A DNA stretch of 64,000 bases from CAZVIJ01 sp964626735 (GTDB lineage: Bacteria; Patescibacteriota; Dojkabacteria; JAOAGR01): positions 1-64,000 of the forward strand of contig CAZVIJ010000001.1 in NCBI GenBank assembly GCA_964626735.1, in the 5' to 3' direction. The translations under genes were made by a program, and so were the position numbers. Positions within the stretch are counted from its first letter, which is position 1; every line of letters begins with the position of its first letter. Positions 45,379 to 53,371 of the stretch are shown in pieces. Under the pieces are notes generated by a model. The model did not search any database. It had not been told where the DNA came from and saw only the letters and a list, made by a program, of their open reading frames with translations.

Positions 45379-46059
45379 TTAGGAGCAGTTAAACGCGCTG
45401 GAATTCGGGTTGTACTGGTTGAACCTTCCGGGTTCGACAACATTGCTGTCGCTGAAGGTAAGGTTGAACATAATCCGATTCTGACAGATGACGTTCCATT
45501 CGTGGTTTTTGGAAGTGCCGACGCCGAAGAAACCGACGAGAACGAAGACGAGTACGAGGTACCCTATGAAAACGCCGACTGTGGCAACCAGCGCGGTGAT
45601 AATTGATTTGATCTGCGCCTGAAGCTTTTCAGCATCTCCGAACGCAAGCATGATGAGGATTGCTGATTTCCCGACGGAAAACATAAGGACCAGCCCAACG
45701 ATAGAGGTAAGTATGACGACAGCCTTAAGCGCAAACGTTTCGAGATCGCTCAATTGATTGCATTTGAGCGTAATATATTGCCCGGTCGTTTCATCCTTGC
45801 CCACGATATAGGTGCCTTCTCCCTCAACGAAATAGGAGTTGTCTTCTCCGAGGTGTATTGCATTCTGCAGGACCGCTTGGGGGCAACGCGACTGCACGAT
45901 GGCGTTGATGTCGGCTTGCGAAGCGCAGGTATCGGTAGCTCCGTACCGGTCGCAATCTGCATGAACGAGGGGAACGATAGAAAAGTAACTAAACACGAAA
46001 GCGAAGGCTATGAAGAATTTGGCTATCTTGCCGCGTAGACTACTTGTGTTTGTTTGCAT
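45379..46059 (-). CDS. VirB2/TrbC-like two-TM exported protein
   Basis: 226 residues. A signal peptide (IAKFFIAFAFVFSYFSIVPLVHA), a Cys-containing extracytoplasmic segment (about 35-100), two TM helices near 108-132 (ALKAVVILTSIVGLVLMFSVG) and 150-175 (SIITALVATVGVFIGYLVLVFVLVGFF), and a C-terminal tail with two Cys. The two-TM hairpin with conserved short loop resembles VirB2/TrbC pilin subunits of type IV secretion. It is divergent from a second two-TM protein gene, with the promoters of both between them. Confidence 0.6.
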   Translation of the reverse strand: MQTNTSSLRGKIAKFFIAFAFVFSYFSIVPLVHADCDRYGATDTCASQADINAIVQSRCPQAVLQNAIHLGEDNSYFVEGEGTYIVGKDETTGQYITLKCNQLSDLETFALKAVVILTSIVGLVLMFSVGKSAILIMLAFGDAEKLQAQIKSIITALVATVGVFIGYLVLVFVLVGFFGVGTSKNHEWNVICQNRIMFNLTFSDSNVVEPGRFNQYNPNSSAFNCS

Positions 46060-46131
46060 GCAGTATTATGATTAAAAAATTTCTTATGGTATTATATACC
46101 ACATTGCTCATAATTTGATAAGTCCTAATTT

Positions 46132-47295
46132 ATGCAGAAACACGCCACAAGATCGAGATTTTTATCAAAGGCATTGCTCTCACTTATCATATTCGCATCA
46201 ACAATTTTAGGACTCGCTACCGCTTACCCCGCGAACGCTGCAGTTTCTGCCGGTACCCATCCGTGCGACACCGGAATCAACAACCTAAATGCTCCAGACA
46301 ATAAAAAAGGCACGATCAAATTCGATCCCGACGTAAACTGCAGATGCAACGTAGACCAATGCAGGCTTTCGAAAGGAACGGTATACGGATTCGGAACAGC
46401 GATCGTCAGAACCGGCGAAGGAGTTGCGAACGGATGGAACAGCGGCACGACGCTTCGCGATAGTCTCGGTCAAGCTGCACAACAGGGCGCGAACGGCGCT
46501 CAACAGGGTTTCAACAATCCAAGCTCCACAACCGATAAGGAGATCTCCGACTGGATCAATCAAGGCCTCGGGAATGTCCTCGGGGGAGAATACGAATGCT
46601 TCGATATTTCCGACAAGCCCTTAACAAATTCCGATGCAGGATATACCAAATTCCAGTCGGCATACTATCTCGAGAAGCTCGGCTACGACAAGTACTATAC
46701 CCAACGATTTTGCGAAGCCTCGGGGCTCAATTGTACCGGGGGATCAATACCTGACAGCGTTAAGCAATCGCTTCCTCCGTATGCGACCGACGAGTTTAGC
46801 CTCAACAGCATCCAGAAGTTCGTTCCAGTCGGTTCTGTATGCCGCGGCATTAAGGGCAAAGTAGCGTATTGGTATTATCCCGGGTATTTCAACGCCATCA
46901 GCCAAAATTACCAAGGTACGGCAAGTCCCGGCGGTACGTGCGAAAACCCTATTCTCGTGTCCCGCGATCTTTTCGGAAAGCCGGTAAACGGAACAGAAAC
47001 GTTCTTCGGATGTCTTCCGAACTCCATCAATGGTCTCGTCGCGTTCGTTCTTAGAATCGGTGTAGCCATCGCAACGCTGGTAACGGTACTAGTTATCCTC
47101 ATAAATCTCATCGGCATCATCGCTTCTTCCGCGAATCCCGAATCCGTTACCGAGAAGAGGAAGAAGATGGTCACTGCGCTATCAGCATTGATCGGCCTCT
47201 ATTTGAGTCTTACGATTATCAGCATACTTGGCCTGCAGATCCTCGATTTGGGGAATCTCGGAGGTGGAGTGCTGAGGTTATTCACCGGTGGTTAA
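46132..47295 (+). CDS. Exported Cys-rich protein with C-terminal VirB2-like TM hairpin
   Basis: 387 residues. Signal peptide at about 1-36 (ALLSLIIFASTILGLATAYPANA). The ectodomain (about 37-300) has an even set of Cys (CRCNVDQCRL, CEASGLNCTGG, VCRGIKG, TFFGCLPN), suggesting disulfides. Two TM helices lie near 300-328 (VAFVLRIGVAIATLVTVLVILINLIGII) and 345-370, with a short basic loop ESVTEKRKKMV. The hairpin resembles TrbC/VirB2. It heads the VirB6-like operon (3-base gap to the next gene). Confidence 0.65.
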   Translation: MQKHATRSRFLSKALLSLIIFASTILGLATAYPANAAVSAGTHPCDTGINNLNAPDNKKGTIKFDPDVNCRCNVDQCRLSKGTVYGFGTAIVRTGEGVANGWNSGTTLRDSLGQAAQQGANGAQQGFNNPSSTTDKEISDWINQGLGNVLGGEYECFDISDKPLTNSDAGYTKFQSAYYLEKLGYDKYYTQRFCEASGLNCTGGSIPDSVKQSLPPYATDEFSLNSIQKFVPVGSVCRGIKGKVAYWYYPGYFNAISQNYQGTASPGGTCENPILVSRDLFGKPVNGTETFFGCLPNSINGLVAFVLRIGVAIATLVTVLVILINLIGIIASSANPESVTEKRKKMVTALSALIGLYLSLTIISILGLQILDLGNLGGGVLRLFTGG

Positions 47296-47298
47296 TCT

Positions 47299-49578
47299 AT
47301 GAAACTACAATTGCCAACAAAATTTAACGTAAACCTTAAACGGTTCGCATGGATCGTCCGCGTATTCGCACCAAAGTTTTCGGAACTCAAGTTCTTCTTC
47401 AGGGCTCTCATGATGTTCATGATCTTCATGACCGTCGTTTTCTTCGCCCAGATGATCTCGAAACCGGCGCATGCCGCGGTTGAGGACGGCACCTGCAACG
47501 AGGTCCTTTCGACAATTCCGAACTATTTCGCGAACATTCCGGTGTGGGGCAAGGGATACGTCACCGACCGCTACTACCCGTTAGGATCGTCAAATGCCTG
47601 CAATTACTTCTCAGCAAGCCCATCGGGTGGATCGACTGCTACTGCAGCAGGCGGAAACGCTACCGGATACCACAATGTCCAGAACTACGCCCAGGATCCG
47701 AATTCACCATTCGTAATGTACGATCTTGGCGCGATGGGCAGAATTACCAACGCATCGGCAAATCTCTACAAAACTCCGGCCGCATCGCCCAACGAGGTTG
47801 TGCAGTATTACGCCAGCCGCGCTACCGGTCGTACGCTCGCAGCCAGCCCGACATCGGGTAGGGAAGTGTTGGCTCCAGTCTTCCTGCTTTCTCAAATGTT
47901 CAGGAACATAGCCTACGGCATTATCATCATCATCCTCATAACCAGCTCGCTATCGATCTTGCTCGGAGCGCTCGGGAGCGGCGAGCAGAAACTCTCGCTA
48001 GTCAATCTCATCATGAACGCCGGGGTAACGCTTGTGCTCGTTACGTTCTTCTATGAAATCGCCGCAGTCATCTACGATTTGGTCGTTAATTACGGCAACC
48101 AAATAGTAGCCTCTATCATGGAGCCGTACATAAACGCGAAGGTCATACTCGAGCGTTTGCAGCCCGGAGGCGATCTCAACGTGTCCATGCTTATCAATAC
48201 GTTTGAGTTCGTCGGAATCACCGACGGCTTGAATAACGTCATCCAGAACGTCTTCGCCGGATTCTACCCAGCCGTAAACCAGACAGCGGGGGCATTAGGT
48301 CGGAACGTTGTGCCAACTCCCGGTCCGGGAGCCGGCGTCGCCGGAGAGTTCCTCGGCATGATGGGCGGTTTCGTATCCACGTTCGCGAACATGGTTATCT
48401 CCAGCCTTTTGGGAAGCAAGGAAGTCTTCGATGCCGTACTCTCGTTTACGATCTTCTTCATCAACATGAAAATATTCATCAACCTCCTCGACGCTTTCGT
48501 CCGCGTCAATCTCTATGTCGCGTTCGGCCCCATCATGATGCTTCGAGGCCTCAATAAAGGCTACGACGAGATCAAGAACACGTTCATGCTTATCGCTACC
48601 TATTGCGCGGTGTATCCGGTCACGTTCTTCTTCATCCTGCTCGGCGCAGCGTGCGCGAATATTTTCATCCGCCCCAATAACAAGACCGGCGGTACTCAGG
48701 AAGTCTCGAAGACTGTCTTGTGCGTCTACAGCAATAACGATCCCGAATATACCGAAGGCGGTATCATCAATCGTTGGGGGGCTGACAGCGCAATAACCCA
48801 CTTCTTGGGTATCGGAGATCCTGCTCGAGATGACCCGGCAAACTTCAGGTATCGAAACCTCATAAACCAGAATATTTTCGACACCACGCCGTCTGCGTAC
48901 AGCAAGGACGGTAAACGAAACTGTAGGTCGAATTTGTTCCCGACGCCGTTCACCTTCGTACCGGCTCCGTTCGGAAACTACGGAAATCGTCTGCTCCAGA
49001 TCCAGACTACCGACACCCTTATTAGGACGTTTATGGCCATCGCATTCCTAGTTTTGGCTTCCAGAACGCCTAAGCTTTTGGTAGAGCTTACCGGTGTAAA
49101 GGAACTTTCATCGCTACAGGGCATCGGCAGATCGTTCGGAGCTGGCTTGAAGCCGTTCCTCGGCATCGGAGCCTTCACGCTCGGCGCATCCGTTCCGCTC
49201 GGTCTCGGTGTTCTCAAGAGGGCTGTCAACACGAAGCTCCCCGTTATGGGGTCGATAAACGACGTCTATAAAAGGATGGCCGACAATTCACCTGCGAACT
49301 TCCAGAAAATGGCAGCCGACTATTCGAAAAATTCTTCGCAGTTGGAATCCAACCTCGTAGCGCAGGGCGTAAACCCGGCAGACGCGAGGGCGATAGCGGC
49401 TACGACCGTAAGCAACAGCATGGCATTCCAGTTCAAGGATTTGACGTCGAAGATGAACTCGTTCGGTGAAGCGATCGGCGGCTTAGTCGGCGCAGTAAAT
49501 GGCGCTGCAGCACAAATTCAGGGATTCGCACGAGAGCTGAGAACCTTTATTGAAATTTCGGCGATCGACGAACTATAA
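47299..49578 (+). CDS. VirB6/TrbL-like polytopic membrane protein
   Basis: 759 residues. An N-terminal TM or signal (LMMFMIFMTVVFFAQMI) is followed by a Gly/Ser-rich extracytoplasmic stretch and at least six TM helices (near 208-232, 240-262, 355-378, 390-410, 425-450 and 575-595). The soluble C-terminus ends in a helix (AVNGAAAQIQGFARELRTFI). Length, TM pattern and the upstream pilin-like genes fit the VirB6/TrbL channel component of type IV secretion systems. No VirB4 or VirD4 ATPase gene is in the window, so the assignment rests on topology. Confidence 0.68.
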   Translation: MKLQLPTKFNVNLKRFAWIVRVFAPKFSELKFFFRALMMFMIFMTVVFFAQMISKPAHAAVEDGTCNEVLSTIPNYFANIPVWGKGYVTDRYYPLGSSNACNYFSASPSGGSTATAAGGNATGYHNVQNYAQDPNSPFVMYDLGAMGRITNASANLYKTPAASPNEVVQYYASRATGRTLAASPTSGREVLAPVFLLSQMFRNIAYGIIIIILITSSLSILLGALGSGEQKLSLVNLIMNAGVTLVLVTFFYEIAAVIYDLVVNYGNQIVASIMEPYINAKVILERLQPGGDLNVSMLINTFEFVGITDGLNNVIQNVFAGFYPAVNQTAGALGRNVVPTPGPGAGVAGEFLGMMGGFVSTFANMVISSLLGSKEVFDAVLSFTIFFINMKIFINLLDAFVRVNLYVAFGPIMMLRGLNKGYDEIKNTFMLIATYCAVYPVTFFFILLGAACANIFIRPNNKTGGTQEVSKTVLCVYSNNDPEYTEGGIINRWGADSAITHFLGIGDPARDDPANFRYRNLINQNIFDTTPSAYSKDGKRNCRSNLFPTPFTFVPAPFGNYGNRLLQIQTTDTLIRTFMAIAFLVLASRTPKLLVELTGVKELSSLQGIGRSFGAGLKPFLGIGAFTLGASVPLGLGVLKRAVNTKLPVMGSINDVYKRMADNSPANFQKMAADYSKNSSQLESNLVAQGVNPADARAIAATTVSNSMAFQFKDLTSKMNSFGEAIGGLVGAVNGAAAQIQGFARELRTFIEISAIDEL

Positions 49579-49579
49579 T
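49550..49579 (+). promoter_or_regulatory. Promoter inside the end of the VirB6-like gene
   Basis: TTGAAA (49550-49555), an 18-base spacer and TATAAT (49574-49579). The -10 overlaps the upstream stop and ends 6 bases before the ATG at 49586. This supports that start over in-frame upstream codons and predicts a leaderless mRNA. Confidence 0.6.
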
Positions 49580-49585
49580 CGAAAG

Positions 49586-52387
49586 ATGGATTTCCAAAAC
49601 GCACAGCCGCCTCAACAAGGCAATGGTGGATCAAATGATTCATTCTTCAAGGCGTTGTTTGGAATGACCGATGTCGCGCATATCGTGCTTGAGCAATTCG
49701 ATCAAGACGACATTAAGGTAAAGACACTCCCGAAAATTATCTCTGCTTTCGAACGGGAGTCACTTAAAAAAGCGCAAGAGGCAGAACGCAAAAGGAAGAA
49801 AGAGCAGGCTCTCAAGGAAAAGCAGAAGAAGGAAGCTATAGAGGAACTCAAGAAATTACGGGCTGAACAGCAAGCACTCGTACTCCAACAGAGAAAAGAG
49901 GAAGATCAAGCCAAGAAGGATGCTCAGAAGGCAGAAAAGTTGGAGAAAGAGAAAATCAAATCAGCCGAAGAACTTCTTAAGGAAATGCGTTCGGGCATTA
50001 ACGGGAACGGCGAATTGGTTGCGGGTGCTGCCGCGGGGTTAAACGACTATGTGGCTCCTGCTCCTTCAACGAGACGACAAACCGAAGCGGAACCGATGTC
50101 GAATGGTAAATCTGACGACCCATTCCTCACTACGAAGGGACTCGATCAGGTAACTGCGTTAACCCCTAAGGATACTATTGAAGAAATTCTGGCAGCGTAC
50201 GACAAGGGAGTTCTTATCGGTCCTCGTGATATAGAGTACCGAAGAACCGCTAAGCCGATTGCTATCAACCCGGAAAAAGCACCTCTCGAACTAAAGAAGC
50301 AAATTGACCGCATTCGCGATATCAAGACCGAGCTCGAAAAGAAAGAGGAAGAAGAGCAGAAACGAAAACGACGTAGACGGAAGCGGCGATTGATGTCTGA
50401 AATGGCAGCGGACCGGTTAGCCGAAAGCAATATGTTCGGAGGAGGCGGCGAAGATGATGGCGGCGATGACGAAGAAGACGAAGATCGATCTCGTCAAGAC
50501 CCAAGGAACAGGCAAGCTCAGCAGCAGCAAATGCAACAACAGCGAGCTGCGCAAATACGAGCGCTCGCAGCCCAGCAGGGGCAGCAAGTCCAGGGGGCTC
50601 AAGTAGCACCGAGAGTCGGGGATAAGCCGCAACTTATGTATGTGGGAGCTGATGGAGTCGCACGTCCCGTCCCTGACCCGAAAGAGCAGCAGTCCGTACG
50701 GGACCAGATCAATGCTGATGCTGACGCAAAGCGACAAGCGCTCGGCGCACGACCTGACCTGAATCGCTTCCCGGTAATCGGTACTCCGGCTTACTTTGCG
50801 GAGGTGGCACGCCAACAGGCCTACGACGAACGTGTTCGCCAAATCGAGGAAGAAAGGCAAGCAAAGCTCAAGGAGGAAGAGAATGAAGATGACGATCAGC
50901 AGGAAGGTGATGAGAACGGACAAGGAGGCGGTGGAAAGGGTGGAGCGAACGTTCGCGGTACCGTTTCTGTCGCTCGGCGGTTCACCGGCATATTCTCGTT
51001 CCTCAACAGCTGGTGGGGCATAATAATCGTTATACTACTGCTTATTTTCCTCTGCATCGCATGCTATATGATTGTCTTCGGCATCGCTGGCATTATGGAT
51101 GCGACCAACAGGACTATTTCGGCTAAGAACACGAGCGGCGTGGCTCGCAATTATCTCCAGTATTTCGGCCATACCGGAGGCACTCCATTAAACGACACGC
51201 CGGTCGATCCGCTTACCGCCGCAAAAGTTTCCATCGATACCGCCGGCCAGACTTCAAAGCCTACGTTCAGGCCTACACTCGAACTCGACGCAACTGGCAA
51301 TATCAACCTCATTCGGGTCACGTACGGGTATATGCTTAAGAGTCCGCAGGATTACAATACCGAAATCGGCGTCGTCGATAAGGTCATGGATATGAACGTC
51401 TATACCCAGTTCGATATTCCCAACAATTCGGATCCGAAGAAAACGCCTGCCGGCCAATCGTTCGCATATCCCGGAGACTACAAATACAATATGAACTTGG
51501 TTACTCCCAAGGGAACGACCACCTCGGCTATCCCGAAACGCGAGGAAGCAACGAACAAGGTCAGTTGGGGAGCTGCATTCTGTCAAGACACGAAACCATG
51601 CGCATCGCTTACGGCCGAAAATATGCAGGTTGAAGTCGCGTTCTCAAAATCCATCGATCCGGCGAACTGGCCCGACAGGATACACGTCGATTTCTGCGGG
51701 CAGCTTACCATAGAACGATCGCAAGGTTCACAAAAAGAGACGTTCAATTTGGATATCGACTGTTCAACGATATGTTTTGCTCCCACATACGACCAGAATT
51801 CCGTCTTCTTCCAAATTTCGTGTGCCAGCCCATACTTCCAGGCAGGTACCGGTAGCAGTAACGGCAACGGCAATGGCTCGGGGAACGGATCGGGATCAGG
51901 TAACGTAACCGGACCAGACTCAAACAATTCGTGTCCTTTCTCTACCAAACCGCTCTATTGTACCCGGCCGTATACGACCAATCACCTGGCGAACGATTAC
52001 GCAATCGCAAAGTCGACGAATAACGGGGTATTCGACGTATATGCGCCGATCGAAGGCTCAGTTTCGTTCTTGTATACCAACCAGAACTCGATTGACCAGT
52101 GCGGACAAGGAGTTATCATAACCGGTAAGGATAAGAAGTTTGCCTTCTACCATATGCAGCCCGGAGTATCGTCGGGAGATACCGTGAAGCCGGGGAAATT
52201 TATCGGCCGTACCTACACTTCGACAAACCAGGATTGGCATTACGCTGACGCTTCAGATGGAGGGTATCCTTGCTGGTTGGGCGAACATGTCCATACCGAA
52301 GTTACCGATAACGGCACCCGGAAGAATCCTTTCCCGTACATCGAGGCGCTGTGCGGAACGATAAATGATCAGGCAGGCTGTAAATAA
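49586..52387 (+). CDS. Coiled-coil membrane protein with C-terminal M23-like domain
   Basis: 933 residues from ATG 49586 (MDFQNAQPPQQGN). The N-terminal cytoplasmic half is a charged coiled coil (about 60-150; REQQ/KKE-rich), with more low complexity (RKRRRRKRR near 265-275, an acidic EDDGGDDEEDEDR, then Gln-rich). One TM helix lies near 480-505 (WWGIIIVILLLIFLCIACYMIVFG). The extracytoplasmic part has a beta domain, a Gly/Asn/Ser linker (about 745-770) and a C-terminal M23/LytM-like domain in canonical order: HLANDYA, FYHMQPG, GEHVHTEV. Position suggests the cell-wall-opening component of the secretion-like block, a VirB1-like role (inference). Confidence 0.75.
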   Translation: MDFQNAQPPQQGNGGSNDSFFKALFGMTDVAHIVLEQFDQDDIKVKTLPKIISAFERESLKKAQEAERKRKKEQALKEKQKKEAIEELKKLRAEQQALVLQQRKEEDQAKKDAQKAEKLEKEKIKSAEELLKEMRSGINGNGELVAGAAAGLNDYVAPAPSTRRQTEAEPMSNGKSDDPFLTTKGLDQVTALTPKDTIEEILAAYDKGVLIGPRDIEYRRTAKPIAINPEKAPLELKKQIDRIRDIKTELEKKEEEEQKRKRRRRKRRLMSEMAADRLAESNMFGGGGEDDGGDDEEDEDRSRQDPRNRQAQQQQMQQQRAAQIRALAAQQGQQVQGAQVAPRVGDKPQLMYVGADGVARPVPDPKEQQSVRDQINADADAKRQALGARPDLNRFPVIGTPAYFAEVARQQAYDERVRQIEEERQAKLKEEENEDDDQQEGDENGQGGGGKGGANVRGTVSVARRFTGIFSFLNSWWGIIIVILLLIFLCIACYMIVFGIAGIMDATNRTISAKNTSGVARNYLQYFGHTGGTPLNDTPVDPLTAAKVSIDTAGQTSKPTFRPTLELDATGNINLIRVTYGYMLKSPQDYNTEIGVVDKVMDMNVYTQFDIPNNSDPKKTPAGQSFAYPGDYKYNMNLVTPKGTTTSAIPKREEATNKVSWGAAFCQDTKPCASLTAENMQVEVAFSKSIDPANWPDRIHVDFCGQLTIERSQGSQKETFNLDIDCSTICFAPTYDQNSVFFQISCASPYFQAGTGSSNGNGNGSGNGSGSGNVTGPDSNNSCPFSTKPLYCTRPYTTNHLANDYAIAKSTNNGVFDVYAPIEGSVSFLYTNQNSIDQCGQGVIITGKDKKFAFYHMQPGVSSGDTVKPGKFIGRTYTSTNQDWHYADASDGGYPCWLGEHVHTEVTDNGTRKNPFPYIEALCGTINDQAGCK

Positions 52388-52389
52388 TA

Positions 52390-53343
52390 ATGAAACGAAC
52401 ATATTGGGCAATAGGGATTTGTGTCGTATTGGCTATCGCGATTGTTGTCGGGATACGTATGTTTTCGAAGCCTCAAGTTAAAGTGACGTACTCGTACGTA
52501 TCCATCGGCGGATTTACTCCAGGCCAGCGAATCGGGAACGATCTCCTCTTGGAAAATTCCTTGACGGTCGACAAACCCCATGATAACGATTTCCTGCTCT
52601 CCCAGCAGACAAACATGATCAACTTTTGTCGAACGGCGGCTCAAAAACTTGGTCTCGGATATGAGGCATTGAAGGTAAATGGCGACGGCTACTGGCTCAA
52701 AGATTCAAAAAACGCGAGCACGAACTATATAAAGTTTTCGGCAAGCGATGGAAGAATACGGCTCAGTTACGAGTACGGCATCAACAGCGATACCGTACAG
52801 CCGGAAAATGCCTACAAGTATTTGATCGACTTTTTCGGCATTGATGCATATAACGCAGTTGTCGCCAATAAGCAAACTAGAGAATCAACCGTAACGACAT
52901 CGTTCAAAATAAAGTTTAACGATGCCGATTTGTACATGGATAAAACGTCCGAATCTGCAGGATTCGTCACCATGAAAAACGGAAAAATAATCGATGCAGG
53001 TTTCTACATTCTGCCGAAAGATTTGGCGAATGGCGGAAAGCTCAAGAGCATCGAGAAGATTGACACTGAACAAATTGCTTCAACGTACTACTATTCCAGC
53101 ACGAAACCTGAGAGCCTTCCTGCCCAACTTACCGTTGGCGGTGAAGAAGCCGTCGCCGTATATCCGGTCAAAATCAATCTCCAATCGTACAAGGAAGTAT
53201 ACTACGCATACTACAGCCCAACCGATGCGCGATACTATATGGTACCGGCGTATTTCGTATCAGGCAATTATCTCGACAGCAAAGACAATCCCGGAACCGT
53301 ATCGATCCTGATGCTCAATCAGCAGCATGTCAACGATTTCTGA
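52390..53343 (+). CDS. Hypothetical single-TM extracytoplasmic protein
   Basis: 317 residues, not recognised. An N-terminal TM anchor (YWAIGICVVLAIAIVVGIRMF, about 4-24), then an extracytoplasmic alpha/beta region with no clear motif; the pattern (VSIGGFTPGQRIGNDLLLE ... EEAVAVYPVKINLQSYKEVYYAYY) suggests two similar beta modules. It starts 2 bases after the M23 protein gene and is the last gene of the block. Confidence 0.65.
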   Translation: MKRTYWAIGICVVLAIAIVVGIRMFSKPQVKVTYSYVSIGGFTPGQRIGNDLLLENSLTVDKPHDNDFLLSQQTNMINFCRTAAQKLGLGYEALKVNGDGYWLKDSKNASTNYIKFSASDGRIRLSYEYGINSDTVQPENAYKYLIDFFGIDAYNAVVANKQTRESTVTTSFKIKFNDADLYMDKTSESAGFVTMKNGKIIDAGFYILPKDLANGGKLKSIEKIDTEQIASTYYYSSTKPESLPAQLTVGGEEAVAVYPVKINLQSYKEVYYAYYSPTDARYYMVPAYFVSGNYLDSKDNPGTVSILMLNQQHVNDF

Positions 53344-53360
53344 TAGGGCGTCTTTTTTTC

Positions 53361-53366
53361 TATAAT
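53361..53366 (+). promoter_or_regulatory. -10 box (TATAAT) of mutS
   Basis: TATAAT ends 5 bases before the GTG at 53372. A T tract lies directly upstream (53352-53359). Leaderless layout. Confidence 0.5.
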
Positions 53367-53371
53367 GTTGC

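Noticed and set aside
53340..53360. T tract before mutS as an intrinsic terminator
   Set aside because: I found no stable GC-rich stem directly upstream of the T run.
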